Of a stretch of DNA of 64,000 nucleotides, positions 8,504-16,289 are shown one piece after another (position 1 is the stretch's first letter; every line of letters begins with the position of its first letter). Under the pieces are notes generated by a model, which did no database searches, had not been told where the DNA came from, and saw nothing but the letters and a program-made list of their open reading frames with translations. A program made the position numbers and the translations under genes. Source of the DNA: SLLG01 sp964403935 (GTDB lineage: Bacteria > Verrucomicrobiota > Verrucomicrobiia > Opitutales > Oceanipulchritudinaceae); contig CAYOIB010000004.1 of assembly GCA_964403935.1 (NCBI GenBank), positions 1 to 64,000 of the forward strand. Reading direction: 5' to 3'.

Positions 8504-8827
8504 ATGCCCGGTTCTTTTGCGTTGTTGGTGGCCTCGATCCTGCTTGGCTTCCTTTACTTCTATTTTCGCGGGGTGTGGGCGGCGTGGCTCTTCGGCCGGA
8601 TGAGCGGGGTGGAGATGCGAATTCCCTTCCGGCTTCTGCTGGGGTTGCGGTTCAAGGGCGGGTCGCCCATGGTCTTTGCGCAGGGCTTATCGGTTTGTCG
8701 ACGCTTTGGCGTTTCGAAGCCTGTGGAAGACCTGGCTGAGCTGTACCTGCGGAATCCCCCGGCTTTCCCGGAGGTCGTTCGTTTATTGATCGACCCCGGC
8801 AGTGCCGGTGGATCGGGCAGTCGTTGA
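8504..8827 (+). CDS. small membrane protein resembling the N-terminus of FloA-like flotillins
   Basis: A 107-residue protein starting at ATG 8504, one base after the anti-sigma stop, so it is part of that operon. It has one N-terminal transmembrane helix (FALLVASILLGFLYFYFRGV). The rest (SGVEMRIPFRLLLGLRFK, then AELYLRNPPAFPEVVRLLID) follows the pattern of the membrane-proximal part of FloA/YqfA flotillin-like proteins, which have GVK.I...LVGMRLR, ESHYLAGG and a VV.ALI stretch. The band-7-like and coiled-coil parts are absent. The resemblance is my own reading and needs a profile search. The function is unknown; a role in the same envelope response is plausible. Confidence 0.65.
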   Translation: MPGSFALLVASILLGFLYFYFRGVWAAWLFGRMSGVEMRIPFRLLLGLRFKGGSPMVFAQGLSVCRRFGVSKPVEDLAELYLRNPPAFPEVVRLLIDPGSAGGSGSR

Positions 8828-8879
8828 CCCGTCGTTACAGGTGAGCAAGGGCTTCGGAGGTATTTTCCGGAGCACGGGG

Positions 8880-9158
8880 CTACGGCCGGTCGCTGTGTCC
8901 CAAAGAGCGATCGGGCACAATGCGATCCCGAATCAGCTGTTTTAGTTCCTTGGGTTCTGGAAAGCGCGAATGAGCACGCCTGGAAAAAAGGCATTCCGCA
9001 TCCAGAATGATGTCGAAAGTCCCGGCATCATCAGGGATGAGTGCAACCTCTCCCAATTCCTCAGAAAACGTAATCAGGAGCTCCTGGGCAATCCAGGCGG
9101 CCCGTGTGAGCCAACGACAACGCGGGCAATAGTGGATCTCCAAGCGGGGTTTTGGCAT
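8880..9158 (-). CDS. SelW/Rdx family selenoprotein-like redox protein (Cys form)
   Basis: A 92-residue thioredoxin-fold protein with the CxxC motif near the N-terminus (HYCPRCRWLTRAAWIAQELL; Cys 11 and 14) and the family pattern of a following helix, a beta hairpin and GTFDIILDAECLFSRR. In SelW proteins the second active-site position is often selenocysteine; here it is Cys. Rdx proteins are thought to be thiol oxidoreductases, partner unknown. The start at 9158 gives the canonical length; the frame extends far upstream, but that part has no family resemblance. It is divergent from the secreted coiled-coil gene at 9288 and convergent with the FloA-like gene. Confidence 0.8.
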   Translation of the reverse strand: MPKPRLEIHYCPRCRWLTRAAWIAQELLITFSEELGEVALIPDDAGTFDIILDAECLFSRRAHSRFPEPKELKQLIRDRIVPDRSLGHSDRP

Positions 9159-9287
9159 TTCTTGCTTACTGAAGTATTTTGTCAGGTTATCGGCAAGCTT
9201 CCCTCGGGCGGGGTGGCTGTCAGGCAGGCCCCGGGGAACGGGGAAAACGGTCGACAGGGCAAGGGCCCCTGTGCTTCCTTCATGACT

Positions 9288-10418
9288 ATGAAGTGTCGTA
9301 TTACCCGGATTGCGCTCCTCCTGGGGAGTTCTTTCCTCACGCTCCCAGGATTGGCCATCGAAGCGGAGGCCCTCAGTTATTTTGTCTTCGAGGGTGTGGT
9401 CGAACGGGTGGATGTGGGGCTGGAAGACCGGGTAAAGCCGGGGTGGACTTTCTCTGGCAGCCTCGAATCGGATTCTCCGACCTTCGCCGAGCCCCCGGTG
9501 ACCTTTGAATACACGCTGGATGAACGGCATATTGTCGAATGGTTTGGTATGGGCCTGAGCGAACCGCCAGCAGAGCGCTTCTTTGGAGAGGCGGAGGCTG
9601 CTGATGACGAAAGCTGGATTTATGTCCGCGTGCCGGTCGAGCATGAGGTGGCTTTGAGTGCGGAGGTTTTCCCTGGCTGGGTGGAATTCTGGCTGAGGGC
9701 TGATGAAAAGGGACGACTGCCCGACCGCGGGAATGATGCCGGTCTCTTTCGGTTGCATGTTTGGCTTGATCAGTGGGGGGCGTACCAAGTGGTGGATGGC
9801 CGCCTCTGGACGTTTTCCCTTGGGTTTCTTGAGGAAGATCCCGAAGCCCAGATTGCTCTGTTGGAGAATCTCGTGGCTGAACTACGGGCGGAAGTAACGG
9901 CAACGACCGCCGAGCGCGATGTGCTGCGGGGACGGGTTGAGTTTCTGGCAGGCCGGCTGCAAGGGCTCGAGCAGACAATGGACTATGTCCTCGTGGAAAA
10001 GCAGGCGCTGCAGGCCCAGCTGGAAATCTACGAAGCCGCTGCCTCGGCTCCGGAACTGGAGACAGATGTCGACGCTTTATCCGAACAACTGACCGCGGTT
10101 GAAGGCGAACGGGCTGTATTGGCCGAGGAAAATGATCGGCTGAAGGCGGAGGCCGCTGGATTGGCTGATGCTCTCGCCGCTTCGGAAGTGAACAGGTTGC
10201 GAACCCAAACAGAACTGGACAGGGTCCGGCGTCGCATGGAAGCCTCGATACCTCTGGCGCGCACCTTTCTTGAGGAGCCTGTTTCGACCCCGCCCGGAGA
10301 AGCCGTTCAATCACCACTGGCTCCTTCAATGAGCCGATCCTTCGACGCGCTTTCATCGAGCGACGGGGGGTATGAGCCCCCCCGGTTAAACATTCGTCGC
10401 GGTTCGCGGCGGCGCTGA
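9288..10418 (+). CDS. secreted coiled-coil protein, function unknown
   Basis: Not recognised as a named family. The N-terminus (CRITRIALLLGSSFLTLPGL) is a signal peptide of about 25 residues. Residues 30-185 are beta-rich, with a pattern (YFVFEGVVERVDVG..., GWTFSGSLE) seen in exported Verrucomicrobia proteins that describe periplasmic or surface sandwich domains. Residues about 187-325 form a coiled coil (IALLENLVAELRAEVTATTA and onward, then VEGERAVLAEENDRLKAEAA). The C-terminus is Ser/Pro/Arg-rich and ends RRGSRRR. An alternative start at ATG 9282 adds two residues. It sits 10 bases before the inositol monophosphatase family gene and is probably co-transcribed with it. Confidence 0.7.
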   Translation: MKCRITRIALLLGSSFLTLPGLAIEAEALSYFVFEGVVERVDVGLEDRVKPGWTFSGSLESDSPTFAEPPVTFEYTLDERHIVEWFGMGLSEPPAERFFGEAEAADDESWIYVRVPVEHEVALSAEVFPGWVEFWLRADEKGRLPDRGNDAGLFRLHVWLDQWGAYQVVDGRLWTFSLGFLEEDPEAQIALLENLVAELRAEVTATTAERDVLRGRVEFLAGRLQGLEQTMDYVLVEKQALQAQLEIYEAAASAPELETDVDALSEQLTAVEGERAVLAEENDRLKAEAAGLADALAASEVNRLRTQTELDRVRRRMEASIPLARTFLEEPVSTPPGEAVQSPLAPSMSRSFDALSSSDGGYEPPRLNIRRGSRRR

Positions 10419-10428
10419 GGATTTCCTG

Positions 10429-11232
10429 ATGGACAAGGCGATCCGGCACCGTGTTAACGCCGCCCGGGTTGCGGTGAAGAACCAGCTAGGCTTTTTCAAG
10501 CGGCAGTTTGGACAGGTCCCGAGCGAGTGGAAGGATGACGACACACGTGTCACCTTCGCGGATTTTGCCATCTCGGAAAGGATGTTGGCGGAGTTGAGAA
10601 ACTCTTTCCCTGGAGATGACTTTTGTTCGGAAGAGTCGAACCCGCTCGATGACACCATGCCGCTGGAGGCCCGCTACGCATGGGTGCTGGATCCGATCGA
10701 TGGAACGAACAACTATGCCCTTGGAATCCCCTTCTGTGGTATTTCCCTCGCGCTCCTGAAATTGGGCGAGCCGGTCTATGGCTTTGTTTATGACTTTGCC
10801 AAAGATCGTTTGCTGCACGGTGGGCCCGGATATGGCTTATTCGACGGCCATCGACGGCTGCAGGCACCGGCACCGCGCCCCTTCATTCCAATGACAGCGT
10901 TGGTGGGCGTGCATTTTCCGATTCCACCCCGGCGTTATCAGGCCATGGAGCCGCTCTTGACCGAGTATCGGATGCGGAGCATGGGCAGCGGCACGCTCAA
11001 TTTGGCTTATACGGCGCTGGGCTTGTTTGATGGCAGTATTGATTTCAAGGTGAAGGTGTGGGACATCGCGGGTGCCTATGCGCTTGTGAAAGCGGCCGGC
11101 CTCGAGTTCATCCCTCTTTCTGAGGCGGTCTTTCCGCTGGAATCCTTTCACCAGCGAGCACCCTTCACGCCTTATGTCGCAGGCACACCGGCGTTTTGTG
11201 AATGGATCAGACCGGTGCTGGGATTGGATTGA
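10429..11232 (+). CDS. inositol monophosphatase family protein
   Basis: Mg-dependent phosphatase of the IMPase/FBPase superfamily; the substrate could be inositol phosphate, histidinol phosphate or a nucleotide bisphosphate. The metal site is complete: Glu in FCSEESN (about 69-70), the DPIDGTNNY motif (about 88-96), and the distal WDIAGAYALVKAAG motif with its Asp. The length of 267 residues is standard. It follows the secreted coiled-coil gene by 10 bases. The sequence does not separate the substrate classes, and the otherwise uninformative context does not help. Confidence 0.87.
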   Translation: MDKAIRHRVNAARVAVKNQLGFFKRQFGQVPSEWKDDDTRVTFADFAISERMLAELRNSFPGDDFCSEESNPLDDTMPLEARYAWVLDPIDGTNNYALGIPFCGISLALLKLGEPVYGFVYDFAKDRLLHGGPGYGLFDGHRRLQAPAPRPFIPMTALVGVHFPIPPRRYQAMEPLLTEYRMRSMGSGTLNLAYTALGLFDGSIDFKVKVWDIAGAYALVKAAGLEFIPLSEAVFPLESFHQRAPFTPYVAGTPAFCEWIRPVLGLD

Positions 11233-11233
11233 T

Positions 11234-11253
11234 CTCCCTGCGCTGCCAGGGAG
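11234..11253. terminator. hairpin between convergent genes, possible weak terminator
   Basis: CTCCCTG (11234-11240) pairs with CAGGGAG (11247-11253) around CGCTGC, directly after the IMPase-family stop and 30 bases before the histidine kinase stop. It lacks a T-run on both strands, so intrinsic termination is doubtful. Confidence 0.3.
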
Positions 11254-11284
11254 GGGAGAGGTTCGGTGTCTGCCAAGCTTGTAG

Positions 11285-12739
11285 TTACTTTATCGCTACG
11301 GGAAAACTCACTGTGAAACGCACCCCGCATGTGGGCAGATTCCTGGCCTGAATCGAGCCGCCGTGCTTCTGGACGATTTCGCGGGCAATACTCAGTCCCA
11401 GGCCCAAGCCGAATTGTCCGCCCTGGGCCTTGGTTGTGAAATGAGGCTCAAAGATGGTGCCCATGCTTTCGTCCGGAATGCCGGGTCCGGTATCTTCGAT
11501 CGTGACGACAATCGTGTTTTCGGTGGCGGAGGTGTCCACGATGAGTGTTCCGGTGCCATTCATCGCTTCGCTGGCGTTCACGAGAAGATTGGTCCACACC
11601 TGATTGATCTCGCCGGCATTGCCTTGGATGGAGGGGAGGTCCTGGATTTGGGTGCGGACCTCAAGGGCTTTGAAGTGATGGGCCAGAATGAGCAAGGTAT
11701 CCCGCAGTCCCGCGGCAATGTCGACCAACTCGAGTCCCTCATGTCCTGGTCGGGCATAGTTTTTCAGGCTGCGAACGAGACGGGCAATGCGATCGGAGGC
11801 GGAGCTGAGGGTGTAGACAAAGCGGCCTGATTCGAAAGGTGATAGCCAGAGTTCCCAGGCCGCGTCGGATTGCGGAGGATGGGCCAGGGAATCGAGGGTT
11901 TCCGCCGGCACGGCGGCGAGTCGCCGGAGGAGGGGACGGGAGAGCTTTGGGAAGCGTTTCGCCAAAAGCTCCTGGCGGTCTCGCTGCGTCCGGGTGTCCA
12001 GGTGGCTGGACTTCTGCCCCGCCTCCCAAAAGGTGATGCGCGAAGCATCGGCTGAGGATGCAAGAATGCGTTCGACGGATTCGGCGAGGAAGTCCGTGTT
12101 TCGAGAGATAGCGGAGACCGGGTTATTAAGTTCGTGAGCCAGGCCGGCGACGATCTTTCCGAGCATGGCAAGCTTCTCCTGATTGATGAGGCGACTTCTC
12201 GTCTGCTCGAGTTCGGTAATGGTGCGTTTCAATTCAGCGCGTTCCGCCGCCAGTTCCTGGTTCAGGCGGGCGACATCGAGATGAAAATTAACGAGCCTGC
12301 GATAGCGTCCAATGAGGTTGTCTCGCATTAGCTGAGCGAGGGCCTCACCGAGCTCAGCGTGGTGTTTCTGAAGCCGGTCAAAGTCAGCCCACTTCAACAG
12401 CAGCACCCGCACGTCGGTCAGCGCGTGGACACCGACAAAGTTCATTTCGTGAGCGTAGTAGGAGAGCAAGCCGATCATTTCGCCCCGGCCGATAATATCC
12501 ACGCGTGCCGTTTCCCCTGTTTCGGTGCGTTTCTGCAGGGCGGCCTCGCCCTCCAGGAGCAGGCCGATCCTGCCGTGGTGCTTTCCTTCTTCCAGAATGA
12601 CGACTCCGGGTGGGTAGACCTTGATCCCGCTGGAAGCTTCGGGAATCGCGGTGAGCGCTTGCTCGATGAACTGAATCAAGGCCAGGCGTTCGGATGAGCA
12701 TGGGCGAACCGACCCGCCGTTGGGATTATCCGGTCTCAT
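11285..12739 (-). CDS. histidine kinase with N-terminal cyclic-nucleotide-binding-like domain
   Basis: A soluble two-component kinase of 484 residues with no membrane helix. Residues about 35-150 form a CNMP-binding (CRP-like) fold (YPPGVVILEEGKHHGRIG, then DIIGRGEMIGLLSYYA). A coiled coil (158-195) leads to the H-box AGLAHELNNPVSAI, with His at about 202. The DHp region is enlarged by about 100 residues before the ATPase core. The ATPase core has VWTNLLVNASEAM (N-box), DTGPGIP (G1) and GLGLGLSIA (G2), followed by a normal HATPase end. It overlaps the response regulator gene by 14 bases and is surely its partner. The signal is probably a cytoplasmic ligand; whether it is a cyclic nucleotide is unknown. 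Confidence 0.9.
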   Translation of the reverse strand: MRPDNPNGGSVRPCSSERLALIQFIEQALTAIPEASSGIKVYPPGVVILEEGKHHGRIGLLLEGEAALQKRTETGETARVDIIGRGEMIGLLSYYAHEMNFVGVHALTDVRVLLLKWADFDRLQKHHAELGEALAQLMRDNLIGRYRRLVNFHLDVARLNQELAAERAELKRTITELEQTRSRLINQEKLAMLGKIVAGLAHELNNPVSAISRNTDFLAESVERILASSADASRITFWEAGQKSSHLDTRTQRDRQELLAKRFPKLSRPLLRRLAAVPAETLDSLAHPPQSDAAWELWLSPFESGRFVYTLSSASDRIARLVRSLKNYARPGHEGLELVDIAAGLRDTLLILAHHFKALEVRTQIQDLPSIQGNAGEINQVWTNLLVNASEAMNGTGTLIVDTSATENTIVVTIEDTGPGIPDESMGTIFEPHFTTKAQGGQFGLGLGLSIAREIVQKHGGSIQARNLPTCGVRFTVSFPVAIK

Positions 12740-13232
12740 TCATTAAACCCCGATCATGGATGGCCTTCGCGAGGCGGCTTGCATCCAGAACAGACATATA
12801 GGGTAAGGGTTTAATTCCGCTTTCAATGACGTAGTCAGTCAGAAGGCGCTGGGTGAGGCTGTGAAGCTTCTCCGGGATCCAGGGTTTTGGAAGGTAGTGG
12901 TCAATGGCGGCCCGATTGATGGCATCGATGGTGTCTTCATGTCCGGCCTGACCCGTAAACAACACCTTTCGCGCTCCAACCGTTACGGGACTTGCTTCCT
13001 TGTGCAGCTGGGCCAGGAGATCAATTCCCCGTTGGCCCGGCATCACGTGATCACAGTAGATCAGGCCGACGCGGTCGTCCTTCGCGTTCAGGCTATTCAG
13101 GTACTCCTGTGCTTCGGCGGCATCGCCCGCACCCGCGAGGGTGAAGCAATCTTCGAAAGGAGCTAGATCGCGGAGGATGGCATCGCGCACATCGGCTTCA
13201 TCTTCAATACAGAGAATGTGGATGTTTGGCAT
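12726..13232 (-). CDS. response regulator, receiver plus short C-terminal extension
   Basis: Receiver domain with an intact phosphorylation site: acidic residues in CIEDEADV (about 10-12), Asp61 in LIYCDHVMPGQRG, Thr in VLFTGQ and Lys in YLPKPW. After the receiver (about residue 125) there is only a helical tail of about 40 residues and no DNA-binding domain, so it probably acts by protein contact or as a phosphate relay. It is encoded just upstream of, and overlaps, the CNMP-type kinase. The SLC13 transporter stop lies only 7 bases before its start, so the uronate minus arm may read through into it. Confidence 0.9.
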   Translation of the reverse strand: MPNIHILCIEDEADVRDAILRDLAPFEDCFTLAGAGDAAEAQEYLNSLNAKDDRVGLIYCDHVMPGQRGIDLLAQLHKEASPVTVGARKVLFTGQAGHEDTIDAINRAAIDHYLPKPWIPEKLHSLTQRLLTDYVIESGIKPLPYMSVLDASRLAKAIHDRGLMNETG

Positions 13233-13239
13233 GGGTCCT

Positions 13240-14841
13240 TTAGAAGAGGTGGTTCCAGATGAGAAGAGCCATCGCCATCATGATGACGTAGCCGACGATC
13301 CCAACGATCACGCCCGCACGGGCCATATCGATTGTCCGCACGAATCCGGTGCTCATTGCGATGGCATTGGGCGGCGTCGAGATGGGCAGGGACATACCGA
13401 GGCTCGCCCCAATTGCCACCGTAAGGGCCGCGGTTTGAAGAGCAAATCCATCCGCCACACCGGAGCTGACGAGGCTCATAACCAGTGGCATAAGCAAGGT
13501 TGCCGCCACCGTGTGGGCGATGAAATTTGCCAGAAGAATGGAGGCGAGGCCGAAGATTGCGAGCGCGCCAAGGGCACCAAACAAGCCCCAGGGCACCGAT
13601 CCGATCATCCACTCCGCAAGCCCCGTTTCCCGCATGGCCACGCCGAGGGCGAGACCACCTGCCATCAGCCAGAGCACCTCCCAGGGCAGGTTTCGGATTT
13701 CCTTTTTGTCCACGACCTGAAAGGCGGTCAGCAAGGCAATCGGGATAAGGGCGACAAGGCTGCTGGACAGCCCATGGAGGGCCTCGGTCACCCACAGCAA
13801 AACAGTGAGGCCAAGAATGATATACAAGACCCAGGCCTTGAAAGAATGATCAAAGGATCCGCTCAGGCTCAGGGTCAGCTGCTTGAGTGAGCTCGGGTAA
13901 AGGCGCAGGAGCAAAGCCCATGTCAAGAGGAGCATCACGATGACCAGGGGCGTGGTCAGCGCCATCCACGAGGTGAAGGGAAGGATGATCCCTTGTTCGG
14001 CTAAAGCTCCGAGAGCAATGGCGTTGGGTGGGGTTCCTATCGGGGTCGCAATCCCGCCAATATTCGCAGCGAATGGAATGCTAAGGGCCACGCCGACGCG
14101 AAAACGGTCTCCTTCCGGAGCAGACATGAGCACCGGTATGACGGCGGCCATCATCATAGCGGTTGTGGCGGTGTTGCTCATGAAGGCTGAGAGCAGAGCC
14201 GTTACCGTCATGAGACCAAGCATGATGAAGGCGGGCTTTGTCCCGAACGGCTTCAGGATGATTCGCATGACGTTCCGGTCGACCCCATACTTGGCCGCAC
14301 CGGCGGCCATGATGAACCCGCCCAGAAAGAGAATGATAATCGGGCTGGCCATCGTGTTGAGGTAGAGCGTGTACGCCGGCGGGGCGAATTCGACCTGCCA
14401 ATGCCTCGCATCGGCTGCGATCAAACTCTCCGGCGAAATCTGGTCGGACTGAATCGTAATCCAGTCGGGGTCCTCGTTCAGCACCTCCACGTTGAGGGGC
14501 TGGAATCGGCCTGCTTTTGCGAGAAATATCTGGTTCTCATTTGTCACCGATTCAGCAGGTATCTGCCAAATGCTCTCTTCAAGCCTCGAGGGCTGGATCC
14601 GATCGGGTTGCGTGTAGGCGGCAAATGGCCCCTGCGAACTCAGGAGGAGAACCTGCAGGAGGATGACAAGGAGCGACGTGGCATAGATTGGGATCGGCTC
14701 CAGAACCCAGAAGACCGCAGCAAAGAGGAAAATGCCCAACGCCATCTGGCCAGCCAGAGACAAATCGGCAAACGGAAAGAGAAGCGGTGCAATAAAGGCC
14801 AGAAGGCCAAGTATCATGGATACGAAAAGGGACTTATTCAT
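13240..14841 (-). CDS. SLC13/DASS family anion symporter
   Basis: Inner-membrane Na+- or H+-coupled carrier for dicarboxylates, sulfate or related organic anions. The two family signatures are present: MSNTATTAMMMAAVIPVL with NIGGIATPIGTPPNAIALG in the first repeat, and NFIAHTVAATLLMPLVMSL with LPISTPPNAIAMSTGF in the second. I count about 11-12 membrane helices in 533 residues. After the second helix there is an unusual hydrophilic insert of about 100 residues (YTQPDRIQPSRLEESIW to ARHWQVEFAPPAYT). The start at ATG 14841 places the first helix at the N-terminus; the frame is open upstream without helix character. It lies downstream of uxaE, so a uronate or related sugar acid is the likely cargo (inference). 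Confidence 0.85.
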   Translation of the reverse strand: MNKSLFVSMILGLLAFIAPLLFPFADLSLAGQMALGIFLFAAVFWVLEPIPIYATSLLVILLQVLLLSSQGPFAAYTQPDRIQPSRLEESIWQIPAESVTNENQIFLAKAGRFQPLNVEVLNEDPDWITIQSDQISPESLIAADARHWQVEFAPPAYTLYLNTMASPIIILFLGGFIMAAGAAKYGVDRNVMRIILKPFGTKPAFIMLGLMTVTALLSAFMSNTATTAMMMAAVIPVLMSAPEGDRFRVGVALSIPFAANIGGIATPIGTPPNAIALGALAEQGIILPFTSWMALTTPLVIVMLLLTWALLLRLYPSSLKQLTLSLSGSFDHSFKAWVLYIILGLTVLLWVTEALHGLSSSLVALIPIALLTAFQVVDKKEIRNLPWEVLWLMAGGLALGVAMRETGLAEWMIGSVPWGLFGALGALAIFGLASILLANFIAHTVAATLLMPLVMSLVSSGVADGFALQTAALTVAIGASLGMSLPISTPPNAIAMSTGFVRTIDMARAGVIVGIVGYVIMMAMALLIWNHLF

Positions 14842-14994
14842 TTTGAATATTCGCTCGAGGATGCGAGGTGCCCATCCTTTTGCAGAGGGCTTTGTGCTAC
14901 GACTTCCCCGTTCATTCAATCTTTTTGGTGAGGCCCTCAGCAACGGGTTCGATACCGGCCTCGTCCGCATTCGAGCGGTGAAAGAGGTTCGTGT

Positions 14995-16257
14995 TCATCC
15001 TTTGCTGAGCCCCGCCAAATGACGGCCAAGATGGGTCTCCAGCACTTCCGCATGAAGATCGGCATTGGACTCAAGATTCTCCAGGAGCGCGGTCTTGAAA
15101 CTGCGACCCTTCACCGTAGATCCTCGGGTCAAGACCGATCCAAACGTGACGTGTAGCATCTGCCGGCCGTTGTTTTCATCGAGAAAGACGCGCTCGAGAT
15201 CTTTGTCGGCTGTCTGAAGAAGACCTGGGATGTCGGCGTCCTGGACCGAGATGTGGTAGCTTTTTCGATCCTCTCCAAAGTGCTTGCCGGAGTCCTTCAC
15301 GATTTCCCGGAAGAGGGCGGCGTCGGTACGAGCCAAGACGCGCAGGGCCTCAAGGTAGGACGTGCCGGCCGTCTTCACATGAAGGAGTTCGCCGCAGATG
15401 CGCCCGATGGCCGGATAGATCGAGAACTTATCGGAGCCGCTATGGATGCTTATTTTGTAGGGGCCGAAGGCCTTCGCGATGGCAACGTGCTCGACGAGTG
15501 AAGCTTCAAAGGCCTTGAGATCGCCCTTGTAATCAATGCCCTTCTCAAAATCTCCAATAAAGCGGGGGGCCAAGCTCACGATCGTTACGCCACGGCGCTG
15601 AAGTTCATTGGCGAAGAAGAGATGCTCCAGAGGCTGAGTGGGCGAGTCGGTTTCGTCCACGGAGACTTCAATCTCATAGAGCCGGCTCGCGTTGGCCTCG
15701 GCAATGTGATCGGCCATGATCTGACAGTGCTTGATGGCCCGGCCGTATTTGACGACCGCACGCATCAGACTTTCCCGCTCAAACCGGTAGGTGCCCGATT
15801 CTGTTTCGAAAGTCCTCGAAAGATAGAGCGACTCAGGATTTTCGCTTCCAAAGATACCGTCGGCTATTTGTTGATTAACCTCCTGGCTGAGATTGTCTTC
15901 CGCCATGTTGTCGGCGGCATTGTTAACAAACTCGGAGGGGTCGATGGTGAAGAAGCAAAACCCCGCCTCGGCCGTGGCGAAGACATCACCCCGGGTCTTC
16001 AGGTGATCGGCGTCTGCTCCCCACGGCTTCGTGTAGTTTGCCGCTGCAAGGGCATCCATGGCGGCGGCCATCACCTCTTGCGGCGTTCGGCCCGTCCGCG
16101 TCATTTCCCGAATGCTTTGTTGAGCAAAAATTCCGGCGAAATCATACGGTGCGGCGGCCGCGAGGTGCCCGGGCGTCCCAAGCCCAAGGCGATCACCAAA
16201 TCCAAAGGATTTCCGTAAGCCGAGGGGAAGGGGGGAGGGTTGGTTCATTATTGACAT
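14995..16257 (-). CDS. uxaE: tagaturonate epimerase UxaE
   Basis: Epimerises D-tagaturonate to D-fructuronate, letting galacturonate enter the glucuronate branch. This non-homologous replacement for the E. coli UxaB/UxaA branch is known from Thermotoga and relatives. Family stretches seen are SFGFGDRLGLGTPGHLAAA, EAGFCFFTIDPSEFVNN, YEIEVSVDETDSPT, YKISIHSGSDKFSIYP (metal-binding His) and LHVTFGSVLT. There are 420 residues from the ATG at 16257; the open frame upstream runs through the operator and is not coding. The start codon is 8 bases from a 22-bp palindrome, so it is probably repressed by the divergent LacI-type regulator. It works with UxaC at 21560-22978. Confidence 0.9.
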   Translation of the reverse strand: MSIMNQPSPLPLGLRKSFGFGDRLGLGTPGHLAAAAPYDFAGIFAQQSIREMTRTGRTPQEVMAAAMDALAAANYTKPWGADADHLKTRGDVFATAEAGFCFFTIDPSEFVNNAADNMAEDNLSQEVNQQIADGIFGSENPESLYLSRTFETESGTYRFERESLMRAVVKYGRAIKHCQIMADHIAEANASRLYEIEVSVDETDSPTQPLEHLFFANELQRRGVTIVSLAPRFIGDFEKGIDYKGDLKAFEASLVEHVAIAKAFGPYKISIHSGSDKFSIYPAIGRICGELLHVKTAGTSYLEALRVLARTDAALFREIVKDSGKHFGEDRKSYHISVQDADIPGLLQTADKDLERVFLDENNGRQMLHVTFGSVLTRGSTVKGRSFKTALLENLESNADLHAEVLETHLGRHLAGLSKG

Positions 16258-16265
16258 GCTGCGAT

Positions 16266-16287
16266 TTTCCCAACACGTGTTGGGAAA
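16266..16287. promoter_or_regulatory. perfect 22-bp palindrome, likely LacI-type operator
   Basis: The left half TTTCCCAACAC (16266-16276) and the right half GTGTTGGGAAA (16277-16287) are exact complements. The central CG dyad is typical of LacI/GalR operators. It lies between uxaE (8 bases) and the LacI-type gene (2 bases before its GTG), so it can control both. A related site is at 17403-17424. Confidence 0.8.
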
Positions 16288-16289
16288 CT

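Noticed and set aside
9373..10449. 358-codon antisense open frame
   Set aside because: Opposite a gene with signal peptide and coiled coil; the translation is Pro/Arg-rich without domain features.
10541..10556. ACACACGTGT within the IMPase-family gene, similar to the uronate operator core
   Set aside because: Inside a coding region, lacks the outer TTTCC/GGAAA parts and is far from any uronate gene start.
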